Made by a program: the position numbers and the translations under genes. Source: Sphingopyxis sp. (GTDB taxonomy: Bacteria; Pseudomonadota; Alphaproteobacteria; Sphingomonadales; Sphingomonadaceae). Taken from it: a stretch of DNA of 33,929 bases. The notes below the pieces were generated by a model. The model was not told the origin of the DNA and made no database searches. It was given only the letters and a program-made list of their open reading frames with translations. Location of the stretch: contig NZ_JAEULM010000016.1 of assembly GCF_016793825.1 (NCBI RefSeq), positions 1-33,929 on the forward strand, given 5' to 3'. Below are positions 23,482 through 33,093 of the stretch, one piece after another. The number at the start of each line of letters is the position of its first letter. Position 1 is the first letter of the stretch.

Positions 23482-24408
23482 ATGGCTGAAATTACGGCCG
23501 CTCTCGTCAAGGAACTGCGCGACCGCACTGGCGCAGGCATGATGGATTGCAAAAAGGCGCTCGCCGAAAATAACGGTGACATCGAAGCATCGATCGACTG
23601 GCTGCGGACCAAGGGCCTGGCCGCCGCCGCCAAGAAGGCTGGCCGCGTGGCGGCCGAGGGCCTCGTCGGCGTTGCGACCGACGGCAACCGCGGGGCGATG
23701 GTCGAAGTGAACAGCGAAACGGATTTCGTTGCGAAGAACGAGCAGTTCCAGGGCTTCGTTCGCGACGTGACCCAGGTCGCGCTTGCCGGCAGCATCACCG
23801 ACATCGACGCTCTCGCTTCGGCCGCTTATCCGACCGGTGGCAGCGTCGCCGAGCAGCTGACGCAGAATATCGCGACGATCGGTGAGAACCAGTCGCTGCG
23901 CCGCACCGCGATCGTCGCGGTGAACTCCGGCGTCGTCACCGGCTATGTCCACAACGCCGCGGCACCGGGCATGGGCAAGATCGGCGTGCTCGTCGCGCTC
24001 GAATCGACCGCTGGCGCCGACGTTCTGGAACCGCTCGGCAAGCAGCTGGCGATGCACGTCGCCGCCGCGAACCCGCTGGCGCTGAACGGCGACGACCTCG
24101 ACGCCGACCTCGTCGCCCGCGAACGCGCGATCGCCGAGGAGAAGGCCGCGCATTCGGGCAAGCCCGCCGAGATCGTTTCGAAGATGGTCGATGGCGCTAT
24201 CGCAAAGTTCCGCAAGGAAAACGCGCTGCTGTCGCAGCTCTTCGTGATGGACGGCAAGACCCCCGTTGCCGAAGTCGTCGCAGCTGCCGGCAAGGATGTC
24301 GGCGCGACGATCACGCTCAAGAGCTTCGTCCGCTTCCAGCTCGGTGAAGGCATCGAGAAGGAAGAAAGCGACTTCGCGGCGGAAGTCGCGGCGGCCGCCG
24401 GCGCCTGA
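23482..24408 (+). CDS. tsf: Elongation factor Ts
   Basis: The 308-residue protein is the guanine-nucleotide exchange factor for EF-Tu. The N-terminal UBA-like domain (about 1-50) has the family signature [16 protein letters not shown], and the core has the conserved [12 protein letters not shown], where the Asp-Phe pair contacts EF-Tu. Two EF-Ts dimerisation domains follow to the C-terminus. The length is the usual one for alphaproteobacteria. GAAAGGA lies upstream of the ATG. The 134-bp spacer from rpsB holds a strong hairpin. Confidence 0.98.
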   Translation: MAEITAALVKELRDRTGAGMMDCKKALAENNGDIEASIDWLRTKGLAAAAKKAGRVAAEGLVGVATDGNRGAMVEVNSETDFVAKNEQFQGFVRDVTQVALAGSITDIDALASAAYPTGGSVAEQLTQNIATIGENQSLRRTAIVAVNSGVVTGYVHNAAAPGMGKIGVLVALESTAGADVLEPLGKQLAMHVAAANPLALNGDDLDADLVARERAIAEEKAAHSGKPAEIVSKMVDGAIAKFRKENALLSQLFVMDGKTPVAEVVAAAGKDVGATITLKSFVRFQLGEGIEKEESDFAAEVAAAAGA

Positions 24409-24454
24409 AAATTGGATCGGATTGCTGCGTTTCGGCGCGGCAGTCCGCTTGGCA

Positions 24455-24486
24455 ATGGCGCGTACTCTCTCTAGGGTGCGCGCCAT
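24455..24486 (+). promoter_or_regulatory. Hairpin between tsf and pyrH
   Basis: ATGGCGCG (24455-24462) pairs perfectly with CGCGCCAT (24479-24486) across a 16-nt loop. It lies 46 bp after the tsf stop and 35 bp before pyrH. ATTTATCGAGTTTG follows without a proper T-run. It may be a weak terminator or processing site that separates expression of tsf from pyrH. Confidence 0.4.
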
Positions 24487-24521
24487 TCGCATTTATCGAG
24501 TTTGCAAGAGGTTCCCCCGAC

Positions 24522-25244
24522 ATGGCATTGCCCGGCATGAAACGCATTTTGCTGAAGCTGTCGGGTGAGGCGCTGATGGGTGCGACCCCTTTTGGCATCG
24601 ACCCCGAAACCGTTGCCAGCATGGCCGCCGAGGTGAAGGCGGCAAAGGAACGCGGGCTTGAAATCTGCCTCGTGATCGGTGGCGGCAACATCTTTCGCGG
24701 CATGGCGGGCGCCGCCAAGGGCATGGACCGGGCGCAGGCCGACTATATGGGCATGCTGGCGACGGTCATGAACGCGTTGGCAATGCAGAATGCGCTCGAA
24801 CAGCTTGGTGTGCAGACGCGCGTGCAGTCGGCGATCGAGATGGACAAGGTGTGCGAACCGGTGATCCGCCGCCGGGCCGAACGCCACCTGGAAAAGGGTC
24901 GCGTCGTGATCTTCGCCGCCGGCGTCGGCGCGCCCTATTTCACCACGGACAGCGGCGCGGCACTCCGCGCGGCCGAAATGAAGTGCGATGCGCTGCTCAA
25001 AGGCACCAGCGTCGATGGCGTCTATAACGCCGACCCCAAGAAGGATGCATCGGCGGTCCGTTATGACACGCTCAGCTATGATCGCGTCCTTGCGGACAAT
25101 CTGAAGGTGATGGACGCAAGCGCGGTGGCGCTGTGCCGCGACAATAATATTCCGATCGTCGTATTCAACATCCGCGAGGCCGGCAATCTGGCGCGCGTGC
25201 TGACGGGCGAGGGCGTTGCGACCGTCGTCGGCCGGGGCGACTGA
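24522..25244 (+). CDS. pyrH: Uridylate kinase (UMP kinase)
   Basis: The 240-residue enzyme phosphorylates UMP to UDP with ATP in pyrimidine synthesis. It belongs to the amino-acid-kinase fold: [14 protein letters not shown] near the N-terminus binds phosphate, [10 protein letters not shown] the nucleotide, and the [13 protein letters not shown] and [11 protein letters not shown] segments are typical of bacterial PyrH hexamers regulated by GTP and UTP. I use ATG 24522, with AAGAGG 10 bp upstream; ATG 24537 (MKRILL) is a possible alternative. The gene keeps its usual place between tsf and frr. Confidence 0.97.
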   Translation: MALPGMKRILLKLSGEALMGATPFGIDPETVASMAAEVKAAKERGLEICLVIGGGNIFRGMAGAAKGMDRAQADYMGMLATVMNALAMQNALEQLGVQTRVQSAIEMDKVCEPVIRRRAERHLEKGRVVIFAAGVGAPYFTTDSGAALRAAEMKCDALLKGTSVDGVYNADPKKDASAVRYDTLSYDRVLADNLKVMDASAVALCRDNNIPIVVFNIREAGNLARVLTGEGVATVVGRGD

Positions 25245-25267
25245 CAAGATCAAGAGAGGAAAGACTG

Positions 25268-25822
25268 ATGGCAAAATATGACAAGGCCGACCTCGAACGC
25301 CGCATGCACGGCGCGGTCGAATCGCTGAAGAGCGACCTCGCTGGGCTGCGCACCGGACGCGCGCATACCGCGTTGCTCGATCCGGTGACGGTCGAGGTTT
25401 ATGGCAGTCATATGCCGCTCAACCAGGTCGCTTCGGTCAGTGCGCCCGAACCGCGCATGCTGTCGGTGCAGGTGTGGGACAAATCGAACGTCGGCCCGGT
25501 CGACAAGGCGATCCGTTCGGCGGGTCTTGGTCTCAATCCGATCGTCGATGGCCAGACGCTGCGCCTGCCGATCCCCGAAATGACGCAGGAGCGCCGCAAG
25601 GAATTGTCGAAGCTGGCAGGCCAATACGCCGAAAAGGCCCGCGTCGCGGTCCGCAACGTTCGCCGCGACGGCATGGACAATCTGAAGACCGACGAGAACA
25701 AGAAGGAAATCAGCGAGGACGAACGCAAGCGCCACGAAACCGAGGTGCAGAAGCTGACCGACGCGACGATCGCCGAACTCGACGCCGCCGCGAGTGCCAA
25801 GGAAAAGGAAATCCTGGGCTAA
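25268..25822 (+). CDS. frr: Ribosome recycling factor
   Basis: The 184-residue protein splits the post-termination ribosome together with EF-G. The tRNA-like three-helix body is evident: [25 protein letters not shown] at the start, the hinge and beta domain with [21 protein letters not shown], then [25 protein letters not shown] and a long helical C-terminal part ([13 protein letters not shown]). Length is normal. AGAGAGGAAAG precedes the ATG, and the gap after pyrH is 23 bp. Confidence 0.98.
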   Translation: MAKYDKADLERRMHGAVESLKSDLAGLRTGRAHTALLDPVTVEVYGSHMPLNQVASVSAPEPRMLSVQVWDKSNVGPVDKAIRSAGLGLNPIVDGQTLRLPIPEMTQERRKELSKLAGQYAEKARVAVRNVRRDGMDNLKTDENKKEISEDERKRHETEVQKLTDATIAELDAAASAKEKEILG

Positions 25823-25849
25823 GTCGATGCGTGACGCTGCGGCCATTGT

Positions 25850-25986
25850 AATCCTCCCCGGCAAGGGGAGGGGGACCATGCAAAGCATGGTGGAGGGGGT
25901 TCGCGTTTCGACGCGAGGCTGCTCGATCACGCCGCCCCCCTCCGCCAGCCCTGTGGGCTGTCACCTCCCCGCGAGCGGGGAGGATT
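25850..25986. repeat. Clustered nested palindromes (intergenic repeat element) before uppS
   Basis: The element is bounded by an 11-bp inverted repeat, AATCCTCCCCG (25850-25860) and CGGGGAGGATT (25976-25986). Inside are further hairpins: CTCCCC/GGGGAG at 25854-25870, CCATGC/GCATGG near 25876-25890, TCGCG/CGCGA at 25901-25915, CAGCC/GGGCTG-type at 25946-25960, and TGGAGGGGG pairing with CCCCCCTCC. I recall very similar elements as frequent intergenic repeats in sphingomonads. Its right end provides the GGAGG ribosome-binding site of uppS. Confidence 0.85.
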
Positions 25987-25987
25987 T

Positions 25988-26674
25988 GTGACTGCAACCG
26001 GTCACGGAGCCCGCCATGTCGCCATCATCATGGATGGCAATGGTCGTTGGGCCAAAAAGCGTTTTCTTCCGCGCGTCGCCGGTCACAAGGCCGGGGTCGA
26101 GGCGGTGCGCGCGATCGTGCGCGCCGCCGGGGATCTCGGTATCGAGGCGATGACGCTCTATGCCTTTTCGTCCGAAAACTGGAAACGGCCCCAGGAAGAG
26201 GTCAGCGATCTCATGGGGCTGATGAAGCGCTTCATCATCAGCGACCTCGACGAATTCGCCGCCAACGACGTACGCCTGAAAGTGATCGGTGACTGGCGGG
26301 GGCTGGCTCCCGATGTCGTCGCGCTGATCGAAAACGCGCTGGAACGGACGGCCGGCAACAAGCGCACGACGCTGGCCGTTGCGCTTAACTATGGCGCGCA
26401 GGACGAACTGGTCCGCGCGGCGAAGGCGGCAGCGGCGGCGGGGGAGATCACCGCGGAGGCGATCGAGGCGAACCTCGATACCGCCGATATGCCTCCGCTC
26501 GACCTGCTGATCCGCACCTCAGGCGAAGTACGGCTGTCGAACTTTCTGCTCTGGCAATCGGCTTATGCCGAACTCTATTTCACCGACCGGTTGTGGCCGG
26601 ATTTCACGCCCGCCGATCTGCAGGCGGCGCTCGATCATTTTGCACGGCGCGAGCGCCGTTACGGGGGACTCTAG
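25988..26674 (+). CDS. uppS: (Z,Z)-undecaprenyl diphosphate synthase (isoprenyl transferase)
   Basis: The 228-residue cis-prenyltransferase builds undecaprenyl diphosphate, the lipid carrier for peptidoglycan. It carries [16 protein letters not shown] (Asp16 catalytic, binding Mg2+), the [11 protein letters not shown] motif, and the C-terminal [19 protein letters not shown] and [14 protein letters not shown] segments. The start is a GTG at 25988, since no ATG lies upstream of the conserved N-terminus. GGGGAGGATTT immediately before it supplies a good ribosome-binding site, which belongs to the repeat element at 25850-25986. cdsA follows after 3 bp. Confidence 0.96.
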   Translation: MTATGHGARHVAIIMDGNGRWAKKRFLPRVAGHKAGVEAVRAIVRAAGDLGIEAMTLYAFSSENWKRPQEEVSDLMGLMKRFIISDLDEFAANDVRLKVIGDWRGLAPDVVALIENALERTAGNKRTTLAVALNYGAQDELVRAAKAAAAAGEITAEAIEANLDTADMPPLDLLIRTSGEVRLSNFLLWQSAYAELYFTDRLWPDFTPADLQAALDHFARRERRYGGL

Positions 26675-26677
26675 GAT

Positions 26678-27364
26678 ATGGCGTCAGGCACGACCAAGGC
26701 CGGATCGGACCTGTGGACGCGCGTCGGATCGGCGATCGTGCTGTTCGCGATCGCGGGCACGGCATTGTGGTTCGGGGGCATTGCGTTCGGTCTGTTGCTG
26801 CTCGTTGGCGGGGCGCTGGTGGTGGTCGAATGGCTCGCGCTCGTTCGCGCCATGGGTCTTGGCGGCGGGTCGAGAGCGGCGCTGATGCTGCTCGGACCGG
26901 TCGCGATCCTCGGCGCGATGGCGGGGCTGTGGTTCCTTCGCGACTATCTGGGCATGACCGCCGCGCTCTGGGTCTTCGGCATGGTCTGGGCGACCGATAT
27001 CGGCGCCTATTTCGCGGGCCGCGCGTTCGGGGGCGCGCGCCTGGCGCCGCGGATCAGCCCGTCGAAAACCTGGTCGGGTCTGTTCGGCGGCATGGTCGCA
27101 GCGCTTGTCGTCGGCTCGACGGTCGCCGATCGCGGCGGAATCGTGGGGGTGCCGCTGTGGATCGGGCTGGTAATGGGCTTGGTCGCCCAGCTCGGTGACC
27201 TCGGGGAAAGCTGGATGAAACGTCGCGCGGGAGTCAAGGATTCGGGAAAGCTGATCCCCGGACACGGCGGCCTGTTCGACCGCGTCGATGGCTTGTTGCC
27301 CGTTGCGCTGTTGCTGGGTGGGCTGGCGTTCGCGGGTCAGATCGCCGTACGGGCAGCGGGTTGA
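26678..27364 (+). CDS. cdsA: Phosphatidate cytidylyltransferase
   Basis: The 228-residue membrane protein makes CDP-diacylglycerol from phosphatidate and CTP, the precursor used by PssA encoded upstream in the window. It has about six membrane helices and the CdsA signature near the C-terminus, SWMKRRAGVKDSGKLIPGHGG, which has the essential Lys-Asp and His-Gly-Gly. At 228 residues it is shorter than the E. coli enzyme (285), as is common in alphaproteobacteria. It starts 3 bp after uppS and ends one base before dxr, so translation of the set is coupled. Confidence 0.95.
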   Translation: MASGTTKAGSDLWTRVGSAIVLFAIAGTALWFGGIAFGLLLLVGGALVVVEWLALVRAMGLGGGSRAALMLLGPVAILGAMAGLWFLRDYLGMTAALWVFGMVWATDIGAYFAGRAFGGARLAPRISPSKTWSGLFGGMVAALVVGSTVADRGGIVGVPLWIGLVMGLVAQLGDLGESWMKRRAGVKDSGKLIPGHGGLFDRVDGLLPVALLLGGLAFAGQIAVRAAG

Positions 27365-27365
27365 T

Positions 27366-28529
27366 ATGATGCGCCGCCTCTCGCTGTTCGGTGCAACGGG
27401 ATCGGTCGGGCAGTCGACCCTCGACCTCGTCCGCCGCGACCGCGAGAGCCTTCGGGTCAGCGTGCTGACAGCGAACAGCGATGTCGCCGAACTGGCGCGA
27501 CTGGCGCTGGAATTTCGTCCCGATCTGGTCGTGATTGCCGATGAGAAGCGCTATGACGACCTCAAGCAGGCGCTTGCCGGCACGAATATCGGCGTCGCCG
27601 CAGGGGCAGATGCGCTGATCGAGGCCGCTCAATATCCCACCGACCTGGTGATGGCGGCGATCGTCGGCATCGCCGGCCTTGCGCCAACGATGGCGGCGCT
27701 GGAGGCAGGGGTCGATGTCGCGCTGGCCAACAAGGAGGCGCTGGTGTCGGCAGGCGAACTGATGACCGCCGCGGCGCGCAAATCGGGCGCGACGATCCTG
27801 CCGGTCGACAGCGAACATAACGCCATTTTCCAGTGTCTCGCGGGTGGGCGGATCGATCAGGTGCGCCGCATCATCCTGACCGCGAGCGGTGGACCGTTCC
27901 GGACGATGAGCGCGGACGACATGGCGCGCGCCACGCCCGCGCAGGCGGTCGCGCATCCGAACTGGTCGATGGGCGCGAAGATCAGCGTCGATTCGGCGAC
28001 CATGATGAACAAGGGCCTCGAACTGATCGAGGCGCACCACCTGTTCCCCGTCGGGCTCGATCGCATCGAAATCCTTGTGCACCCGCAGTCGGTGATTCAC
28101 AGTCTGGTCGAGTTTGTCGACTGTTCGACGCTGGCGCAGCTCGGCTCGCCCGACATGCGCATTCCGATCAGCAGTGCACTCGCCTGGCCGCAGCGGATGG
28201 TGACGCCGTGCGCGCCGCTCGACCTCGCCAGCATCGCGCGGCTGGATTTCGAGGCGCCCGACGAAGTGCGCTTTCCAGCGACCGCGCTATGTCGCGCCGC
28301 GATTGCGGAGGGCGGGGCGCGCCCGGCCCAGCTCAACGCCGCGAACGAGGTGGCCGTCGCCGCATTTCTCGCTGGCCGTATTTCCTTTCCGGCGATCGTC
28401 GAAACCGTGCGTCGCGTGATCGATGCGGACGCGCCCGCGACGCCTGCCTCGCTTCAGGACATATTCAGCGTGGATGTCGCATCGCGCGCGGCGGCCCAGT
28501 ATCTTGTGGATCATTTCGAACATGCATAG
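27366..28529 (+). CDS. dxr: 1-deoxy-D-xylulose 5-phosphate reductoisomerase
   Basis: The 387-residue enzyme converts DXP to 2-C-methyl-D-erythritol 4-phosphate in the non-mevalonate isoprenoid pathway, using NADPH and a divalent metal. The NADPH loop GATGSVG is at 9-15. Metal ligands Asp148 and Glu150 (PVDSEHN), and Glu219, together with the substrate residues Ser174, His197, Ser210, Asn215 and Lys216, all align with E. coli Dxr at a constant offset. Its location beside uppS is logical, as both feed undecaprenyl synthesis. Two adjacent ATGs (27366, 27369) follow the cdsA stop by one base. The last 8 bp overlap the rseP start. Confidence 0.97.
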   Translation: MMRRLSLFGATGSVGQSTLDLVRRDRESLRVSVLTANSDVAELARLALEFRPDLVVIADEKRYDDLKQALAGTNIGVAAGADALIEAAQYPTDLVMAAIVGIAGLAPTMAALEAGVDVALANKEALVSAGELMTAAARKSGATILPVDSEHNAIFQCLAGGRIDQVRRIILTASGGPFRTMSADDMARATPAQAVAHPNWSMGAKISVDSATMMNKGLELIEAHHLFPVGLDRIEILVHPQSVIHSLVEFVDCSTLAQLGSPDMRIPISSALAWPQRMVTPCAPLDLASIARLDFEAPDEVRFPATALCRAAIAEGGARPAQLNAANEVAVAAFLAGRISFPAIVETVRRVIDADAPATPASLQDIFSVDVASRAAAQYLVDHFEHA

Positions 28530-29652
28530 CGTGCCGGTCTGGCTCTATTTCGTCGGCTTCCTGCTCGTCCTGGGGCCGCTGGTCTTCGTTCACGAATATG
28601 GACATTATATTGTCGGCCGCTGGTGCGGGGTGAAGGCGGATACCTTCTCGATCGGCTTCGGGCGCAAGATCCTCGGCTGGACCGACAAGCGCGGCACCGA
28701 ATGGAAGATCGGCTGGTTGCCGCTTGGCGGCTATGTCCAGTTCGCGGGAGACCGCGACGCGGTGAGCCAGCCCGACGCCAACTGGCAGGCACTGCCCGCC
28801 GAGGAACGTTCGCATACCTTTCCCGCGCAGGCCGTGTGGAAGCGGGCGCTGATCGTTGCCGCGGGTCCGGTGACCAATTTCCTCTTCGCGGTGCTGATCC
28901 TCGCCGGTTTCGCCGCCTTCGTCGGCACGGCGACGACTCCGGCTGTTGTCGGCGCGGTCCAGGCGGGGTCGGCCGCGGAGATCGCGGGACTCCGTCCCGG
29001 CGACCGGATCCTGTCGATCGACGGCCGTCAGACCGACGTCTTCATGGATATCCCAATGACCATTGCGCATCGTCCCGGCGAGGAGGTGAGCGTTCGCATC
29101 CGGCGCGGGGGTGCCGAACGGGTGGTTCAGGTGACGCCGCGGCTCGTCAAGGACAAGGACCAGTTCGGCAAGGAGTATGAGCGGGCGATCCTGGGTGTTG
29201 CGCCCGGGAAGGTCGTTTTCGAGCGGGTTTCGCTGACGCAGGCGCCGTTTGTCGCGGTCAAGCAGACGGGCCAGATCATTCGCCAGACCGGCGAGGTGCT
29301 TGGTCAATTGCTCTCGGGCAACCGGTCGGTGAAGGATTTGAGCGGCCCCCTCAAGATCGCGCAGGTTTCGGGCGAAGCGGCGAGTGTGGGTCCGGAAGCA
29401 CTGATCTTCCTCGCTGCGATGATTTCCATCAATCTGGGGTTCATCAATCTGTTGCCATTGCCCATGCTCGATGGCGGCCACCTGCTTTTCTATGCCTACG
29501 AGGCGATCCGGCGCCGTCCAGCGCCGCTTCAGGCGCAGGAATGGGCCTTCCGATTCGGTTTTGCGGCGGTCGTAACGTTGATGCTGGTCGTGACTTTCAA
29601 TGATTTGGGCTCATTCGGCCTTTGGGACCGGATCGCGCGCTTGATTGGATAG
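28522..29652 (+). CDS. rseP: RIP metalloprotease RseP/MmpA (site-2 protease)
   Basis: The 376-residue inner-membrane zinc protease has the active-site motif HEYGH (His24, Glu25, His28) in its first helix, a PDZ domain at about 130-200 (GSAAEIAGLRPGDRILSIDG), and the second motif NLLPLPMLDGGHL in a late helix, whose Asp completes the zinc site. It cuts membrane-spanning anti-sigma factors and remnant signal peptides. Alphaproteobacterial versions (MmpA in Caulobacter) also process polarity proteins. It starts inside the dxr 3' end (ATGCATAG overlap), so it is translationally coupled. Only one PDZ is evident, against two in E. coli RseP (450 residues). Confidence 0.95.
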   Translation: MHSVPVWLYFVGFLLVLGPLVFVHEYGHYIVGRWCGVKADTFSIGFGRKILGWTDKRGTEWKIGWLPLGGYVQFAGDRDAVSQPDANWQALPAEERSHTFPAQAVWKRALIVAAGPVTNFLFAVLILAGFAAFVGTATTPAVVGAVQAGSAAEIAGLRPGDRILSIDGRQTDVFMDIPMTIAHRPGEEVSVRIRRGGAERVVQVTPRLVKDKDQFGKEYERAILGVAPGKVVFERVSLTQAPFVAVKQTGQIIRQTGEVLGQLLSGNRSVKDLSGPLKIAQVSGEAASVGPEALIFLAAMISINLGFINLLPLPMLDGGHLLFYAYEAIRRRPAPLQAQEWAFRFGFAAVVTLMLVVTFNDLGSFGLWDRIARLIG

Positions 29653-29723
29653 GCGGACTGGTGCAGGAGTGCGCGCCAACCCGCAGGGAAGCGGGCTTGT
29701 CGCTTTTGAGTTATTTTTGCGGG

Positions 29724-32402
29724 ATGAACAGCGTGGCTTCACAGAAATTCAAGGGCCGGACCCAGCTCTCTGCGTTCCTTTTGGCGGGAACGATGCTGGC
29801 CTGGCCCGTGGCGTCGGTTCAGGCGCAGACCGCTACGCCGCCCGCGGCTCCCGCTTCCGCCGCTCCGGTTCCCGCGACCGAGGCTGCGCCCCGGGCTGCC
29901 ACGATCCAGTCGATCACCGTCGTTGGCAACCAGCGCCTCGAGGCGCAGACGATCCTGTCCTATCTGCGCCTGCGCGTCGGACAATCCTATGACCGCGCGG
30001 TATTGGATCAGGCACTCAAGGACCTGGCGGCGACCGAGCTGTTCAAGGACTATCAGATCAGCGACGACAATGGCGCGCTGACGATCCAGGTCGTCGAAAA
30101 TCCCGTCATCAATCGCGTCATCCTGGAAGGCAACAAGCGCCTGAAGGAAGAAAAAATCCGGCCGGAGATCAAGCTGGCGCCGCGCCAGATCTTCACGCGC
30201 TCGAAGGTGCGTGCCGACGTCGCGCGCATCATCGAACTCTACAAGCGGCAGGGCCGCTTCGCCGCGACGGTCGAACCGAAAATGGTATCGCTCGACCAGA
30301 ACCGTGTCGATGTGGTGTTCGAGATCAACGAAGGACCGAAGTCGAAGGTTCGCCAGATCAACATCATCGGCAACGAGAAATTCAGCGACGGCGACCTCAA
30401 GGACGAAATGGCGACCAAGCAGTCGAGCCTGATGACGATCCTGTCGTCGAACACCAGCTACGACCCCGACCGTCTGGCCTATGACCAGCAGAAGCTGCGC
30501 CTTTTCTACCTGCAGAACGGCTATGCCGACTTCCGCGTCATCTCGGCGGTCGCGGAACTGACGAGCAACAAGCAGGACTTCATCATCACCTATGTCGTCG
30601 AGGAGGGCGAGCGCTACAAGTTCGGCGATATCAACGTGAAGAGCGAACTGCGCGACTTCAAGCCGGAGATGCTGCAAAAACTGCTGCCGATGAAGAAGGA
30701 CGACTGGTACGACGCGAAGCTGGTCGAAGACACCGTTGAAAGCCTCAGCGAGACCGCCGGCCTGTTCGGTTATGCCTTTGCCGACATCAACCCGGAATTC
30801 CACCGTAACGCCGACACGCGGACGATGGATATCACCTTCGATGTTGGCGAAAGCCCGCGAACCTATGTCGAACGCATCGACGTCAACGGCAACACGCTGA
30901 CCCACGACAAGGTGGTTCGCCGCGAATTCCGCCTGAACGAAGGCGACGCCTTCAACAGCTTCGGCGTCAAGCGTACCGAGAACCGCCTCAACAGCCTCGG
31001 CTATTTCCAGGAGAATCTCGAGATCGAGCGCAAGGAGGGCAGCGCCCCCGACCGCATCATCCTCGAAACCAACGTCGAGGAAAAGCCGACGGGCGAGCTT
31101 TCGCTATCGGCCGGCTTCTCGTCGATCGAGAATTTCCTGCTGCAGGCATCGGTGCGCCAGCGCAATTTCCGCGGCCTCGGCCAGCAGCTTCAGGCGTCGG
31201 TCAACTATTCGAGCTATTCCAAATCGGTCGAACTCGGCTTTACCGAACCCTATCTGTTCGATCGCAACATCTCGATCGGCGGCAGCGTCTATCGCCGCGA
31301 CCTCAATTCGTTCAACTTCATCAACAATGATCGCCGGACGACCTTCGAGCAGAGCACGACGGGTTTCCAGATCAACGTCGGCGTCCCGCTGACCGAGTTC
31401 ATGTCGATGTTCGGGCGCTACAGCCTCAACTATGACGATGTATCGCTCGACAAGTCGCTCTATTATTTCGGTAATGCCTGCGACCCGCTCATCGCGGGCC
31501 GTTATCTTTGCGACGCGATCGGCAAGCGGACGACCTCGCTGGTCGGCTATACCTTCGCCTATGATGATCGCGACAACCGCCTGCGCCCAACGCGCGGCCA
31601 ATCCTTCTCGTTCAGCCAGGACTTCGCTGGCCTCGGCGGGAGCGTCAAATATGTCCGGACCCGTGCAAATGCGTCGAAGCATTTCAACCTCGGCAGCCGC
31701 TTCATCCTGAATATTTCGGCTGAAGGCGGTTATATCTATCCTTTTGGCAGCCGACCCACTCCGACGAGCGACAAGGTTCGCCTGACCGACCGCTTCTTCC
31801 TGGGCGAACCGCAGATGCGCGGTTTCGACATCCGCGGCGTCGGTCCGCGCGTCATTCGCTATGCCGATGTCGACCTGACCGATCCCGCCAATCCGATCCT
31901 CAACACCGATCTTAGCCAGCGCAGCGGCCGGGTCGATGACGCGCTCGGCGGCCGGGCCTATTATCAGGGCCGGCTGGAGGTCGATATTCCGCTTGGCACG
32001 GGTGCCAAAGAACTGGGGCTGCGGCCGTCGGTCTTCCTCGACGTCGGGTCGGTGTTCGGCGTGCGTCGTCCGACGCTCACCACGCTCGCGGATTTCCGCG
32101 ACCCGGCGGATAACCTCACGAAATATCTGTGCCGCAACGCCACGACCGGCACCAGCCAGTTCGCGACGCTGACAACCGGCACCACCGCCCAATATACCAC
32201 TTGCCCGGATGGCTTCACGCCACTCGCGCCGTTCGAGGAACGCTATTTCGGCGACACCTGGAAGCCGCGTGTTTCGGTCGGTGCCGGCGTGAACTGGAAT
32301 TCGCCCTTTGGTCCGTTCCGGATCGACTTCGCTTACGCCCTTCGCAAAGAAGAGGGCGATGACACCAAACGCTTCTCATTCAACGTAGGAACCCAATTCT
32401 GA
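29724..32402 (+). CDS. bamA: Outer-membrane protein assembly factor BamA
   Basis: The 892-residue protein folds and inserts beta-barrel proteins into the outer membrane. After a signal peptide (about 1-34, ...SVQAQ) and an Ala/Pro-rich linker, five POTRA domains run from about residue 58 to 420 (first: IQSITVVGNQRLEAQTILSYL). The 16-stranded barrel then starts near ERKEGSAPDRI and ends in FSFNVGTQF, with the terminal Phe recognised by the BAM complex. MRGF at 698-701 is the conserved loop-6 motif (usually VRGF/Y). Cysteines in late loops (residues around 590 and 800) are unlike E. coli BamA. The start codon at 29724 lacks a good Shine-Dalgarno sequence (TTTTTGCGGG precedes it). ompH follows in a one-base TGATG overlap. 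Confidence 0.96.
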   Translation: MNSVASQKFKGRTQLSAFLLAGTMLAWPVASVQAQTATPPAAPASAAPVPATEAAPRAATIQSITVVGNQRLEAQTILSYLRLRVGQSYDRAVLDQALKDLAATELFKDYQISDDNGALTIQVVENPVINRVILEGNKRLKEEKIRPEIKLAPRQIFTRSKVRADVARIIELYKRQGRFAATVEPKMVSLDQNRVDVVFEINEGPKSKVRQINIIGNEKFSDGDLKDEMATKQSSLMTILSSNTSYDPDRLAYDQQKLRLFYLQNGYADFRVISAVAELTSNKQDFIITYVVEEGERYKFGDINVKSELRDFKPEMLQKLLPMKKDDWYDAKLVEDTVESLSETAGLFGYAFADINPEFHRNADTRTMDITFDVGESPRTYVERIDVNGNTLTHDKVVRREFRLNEGDAFNSFGVKRTENRLNSLGYFQENLEIERKEGSAPDRIILETNVEEKPTGELSLSAGFSSIENFLLQASVRQRNFRGLGQQLQASVNYSSYSKSVELGFTEPYLFDRNISIGGSVYRRDLNSFNFINNDRRTTFEQSTTGFQINVGVPLTEFMSMFGRYSLNYDDVSLDKSLYYFGNACDPLIAGRYLCDAIGKRTTSLVGYTFAYDDRDNRLRPTRGQSFSFSQDFAGLGGSVKYVRTRANASKHFNLGSRFILNISAEGGYIYPFGSRPTPTSDKVRLTDRFFLGEPQMRGFDIRGVGPRVIRYADVDLTDPANPILNTDLSQRSGRVDDALGGRAYYQGRLEVDIPLGTGAKELGLRPSVFLDVGSVFGVRRPTLTTLADFRDPADNLTKYLCRNATTGTSQFATLTTGTTAQYTTCPDGFTPLAPFEERYFGDTWKPRVSVGAGVNWNSPFGPFRIDFAYALRKEEGDDTKRFSFNVGTQF

Positions 32403-33088
32403 TGAAGAAAATTCTCACTGCATCGGCGCTCGCCATTGCCGCGCTGTCGGTTTCGCCCATGGTCGCCGTGCCGGCCGCCGCGCAGGCGAAGTCCGTCGCG
32501 CTTGCCGACGTTCGCGCCGCGGCCGCCAAGTCGAACGCCTTCACGGTCGCAACCCAGCAGATCGAGACCACCTACAAGGCGCAGATCGACCAGCAGAACA
32601 CGCGCGGCCAGACGCTGCAGGCGGAAATGAACGTGTTGATCGCGAAGTATAACGAAGAGTCGAAGAAGACTCCGCAGAATCAGGCCGCCTTGCAGGCTGC
32701 GGCCAAGGCTGTTCAGGACAAGCGCCAGGCGGCCAACGCCGAAATCGCGCAGATCGGCGCGCCTGTCGAACTGGCCATCGCCTATGTCGAAGATCAGATC
32801 AGCGTTCGCATGAACGAGGCGATCAAGGCGGCGATGACGGCGAAGAAGGTCGACCTGCTGCTCAACCCCGATGCCATTCTGGCGCGCGAACCCAGCGTCG
32901 ATATCACCGATGCCGTAGTCGCCGAACTCAATCGTATTCTGCCGAACGTGTCGATCGCGGTTCCGGCCGGATATCAGCCCGGCCAGCTCGTCCAGCAGCG
33001 CAACCAGCAACTGATGGACGCAGCGCGTAGTGCGCAGCCCGCTACGGCTCCCGCCGCTCCGACCGGCAGCGCACCGACGACCCGCTAA
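32402..33088 (+). CDS. ompH: OmpH/Skp family periplasmic chaperone
   Basis: The 228-residue protein begins with a signal peptide ([16 protein letters not shown]..., cleavage after AQA near residue 29). The mature part is mostly charged, Ala/Gln-rich helix (about 45-130) fit to form the coiled-coil tentacles of Skp, with [13 protein letters not shown] as the first strand of the body. It holds unfolded outer-membrane proteins during transit to BamA, with which it is coupled by the TGATG overlap. It is longer than E. coli Skp (161), the extra being an Ala/Pro/Thr-rich, probably disordered tail. fabZ follows after 5 bp. Confidence 0.9.
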   Translation: MKKILTASALAIAALSVSPMVAVPAAAQAKSVALADVRAAAAKSNAFTVATQQIETTYKAQIDQQNTRGQTLQAEMNVLIAKYNEESKKTPQNQAALQAAAKAVQDKRQAANAEIAQIGAPVELAIAYVEDQISVRMNEAIKAAMTAKKVDLLLNPDAILAREPSVDITDAVVAELNRILPNVSIAVPAGYQPGQLVQQRNQQLMDAARSAQPATAPAAPTGSAPTTR

Positions 33089-33093
33089 GCATC

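Noticed and set aside
25850-25986. CRISPR array or small RNA gene in the frr-uppS spacer
   Set aside because: The repeats are inverted, not regularly spaced direct repeats, and no promoter or T-run marks a discrete RNA.
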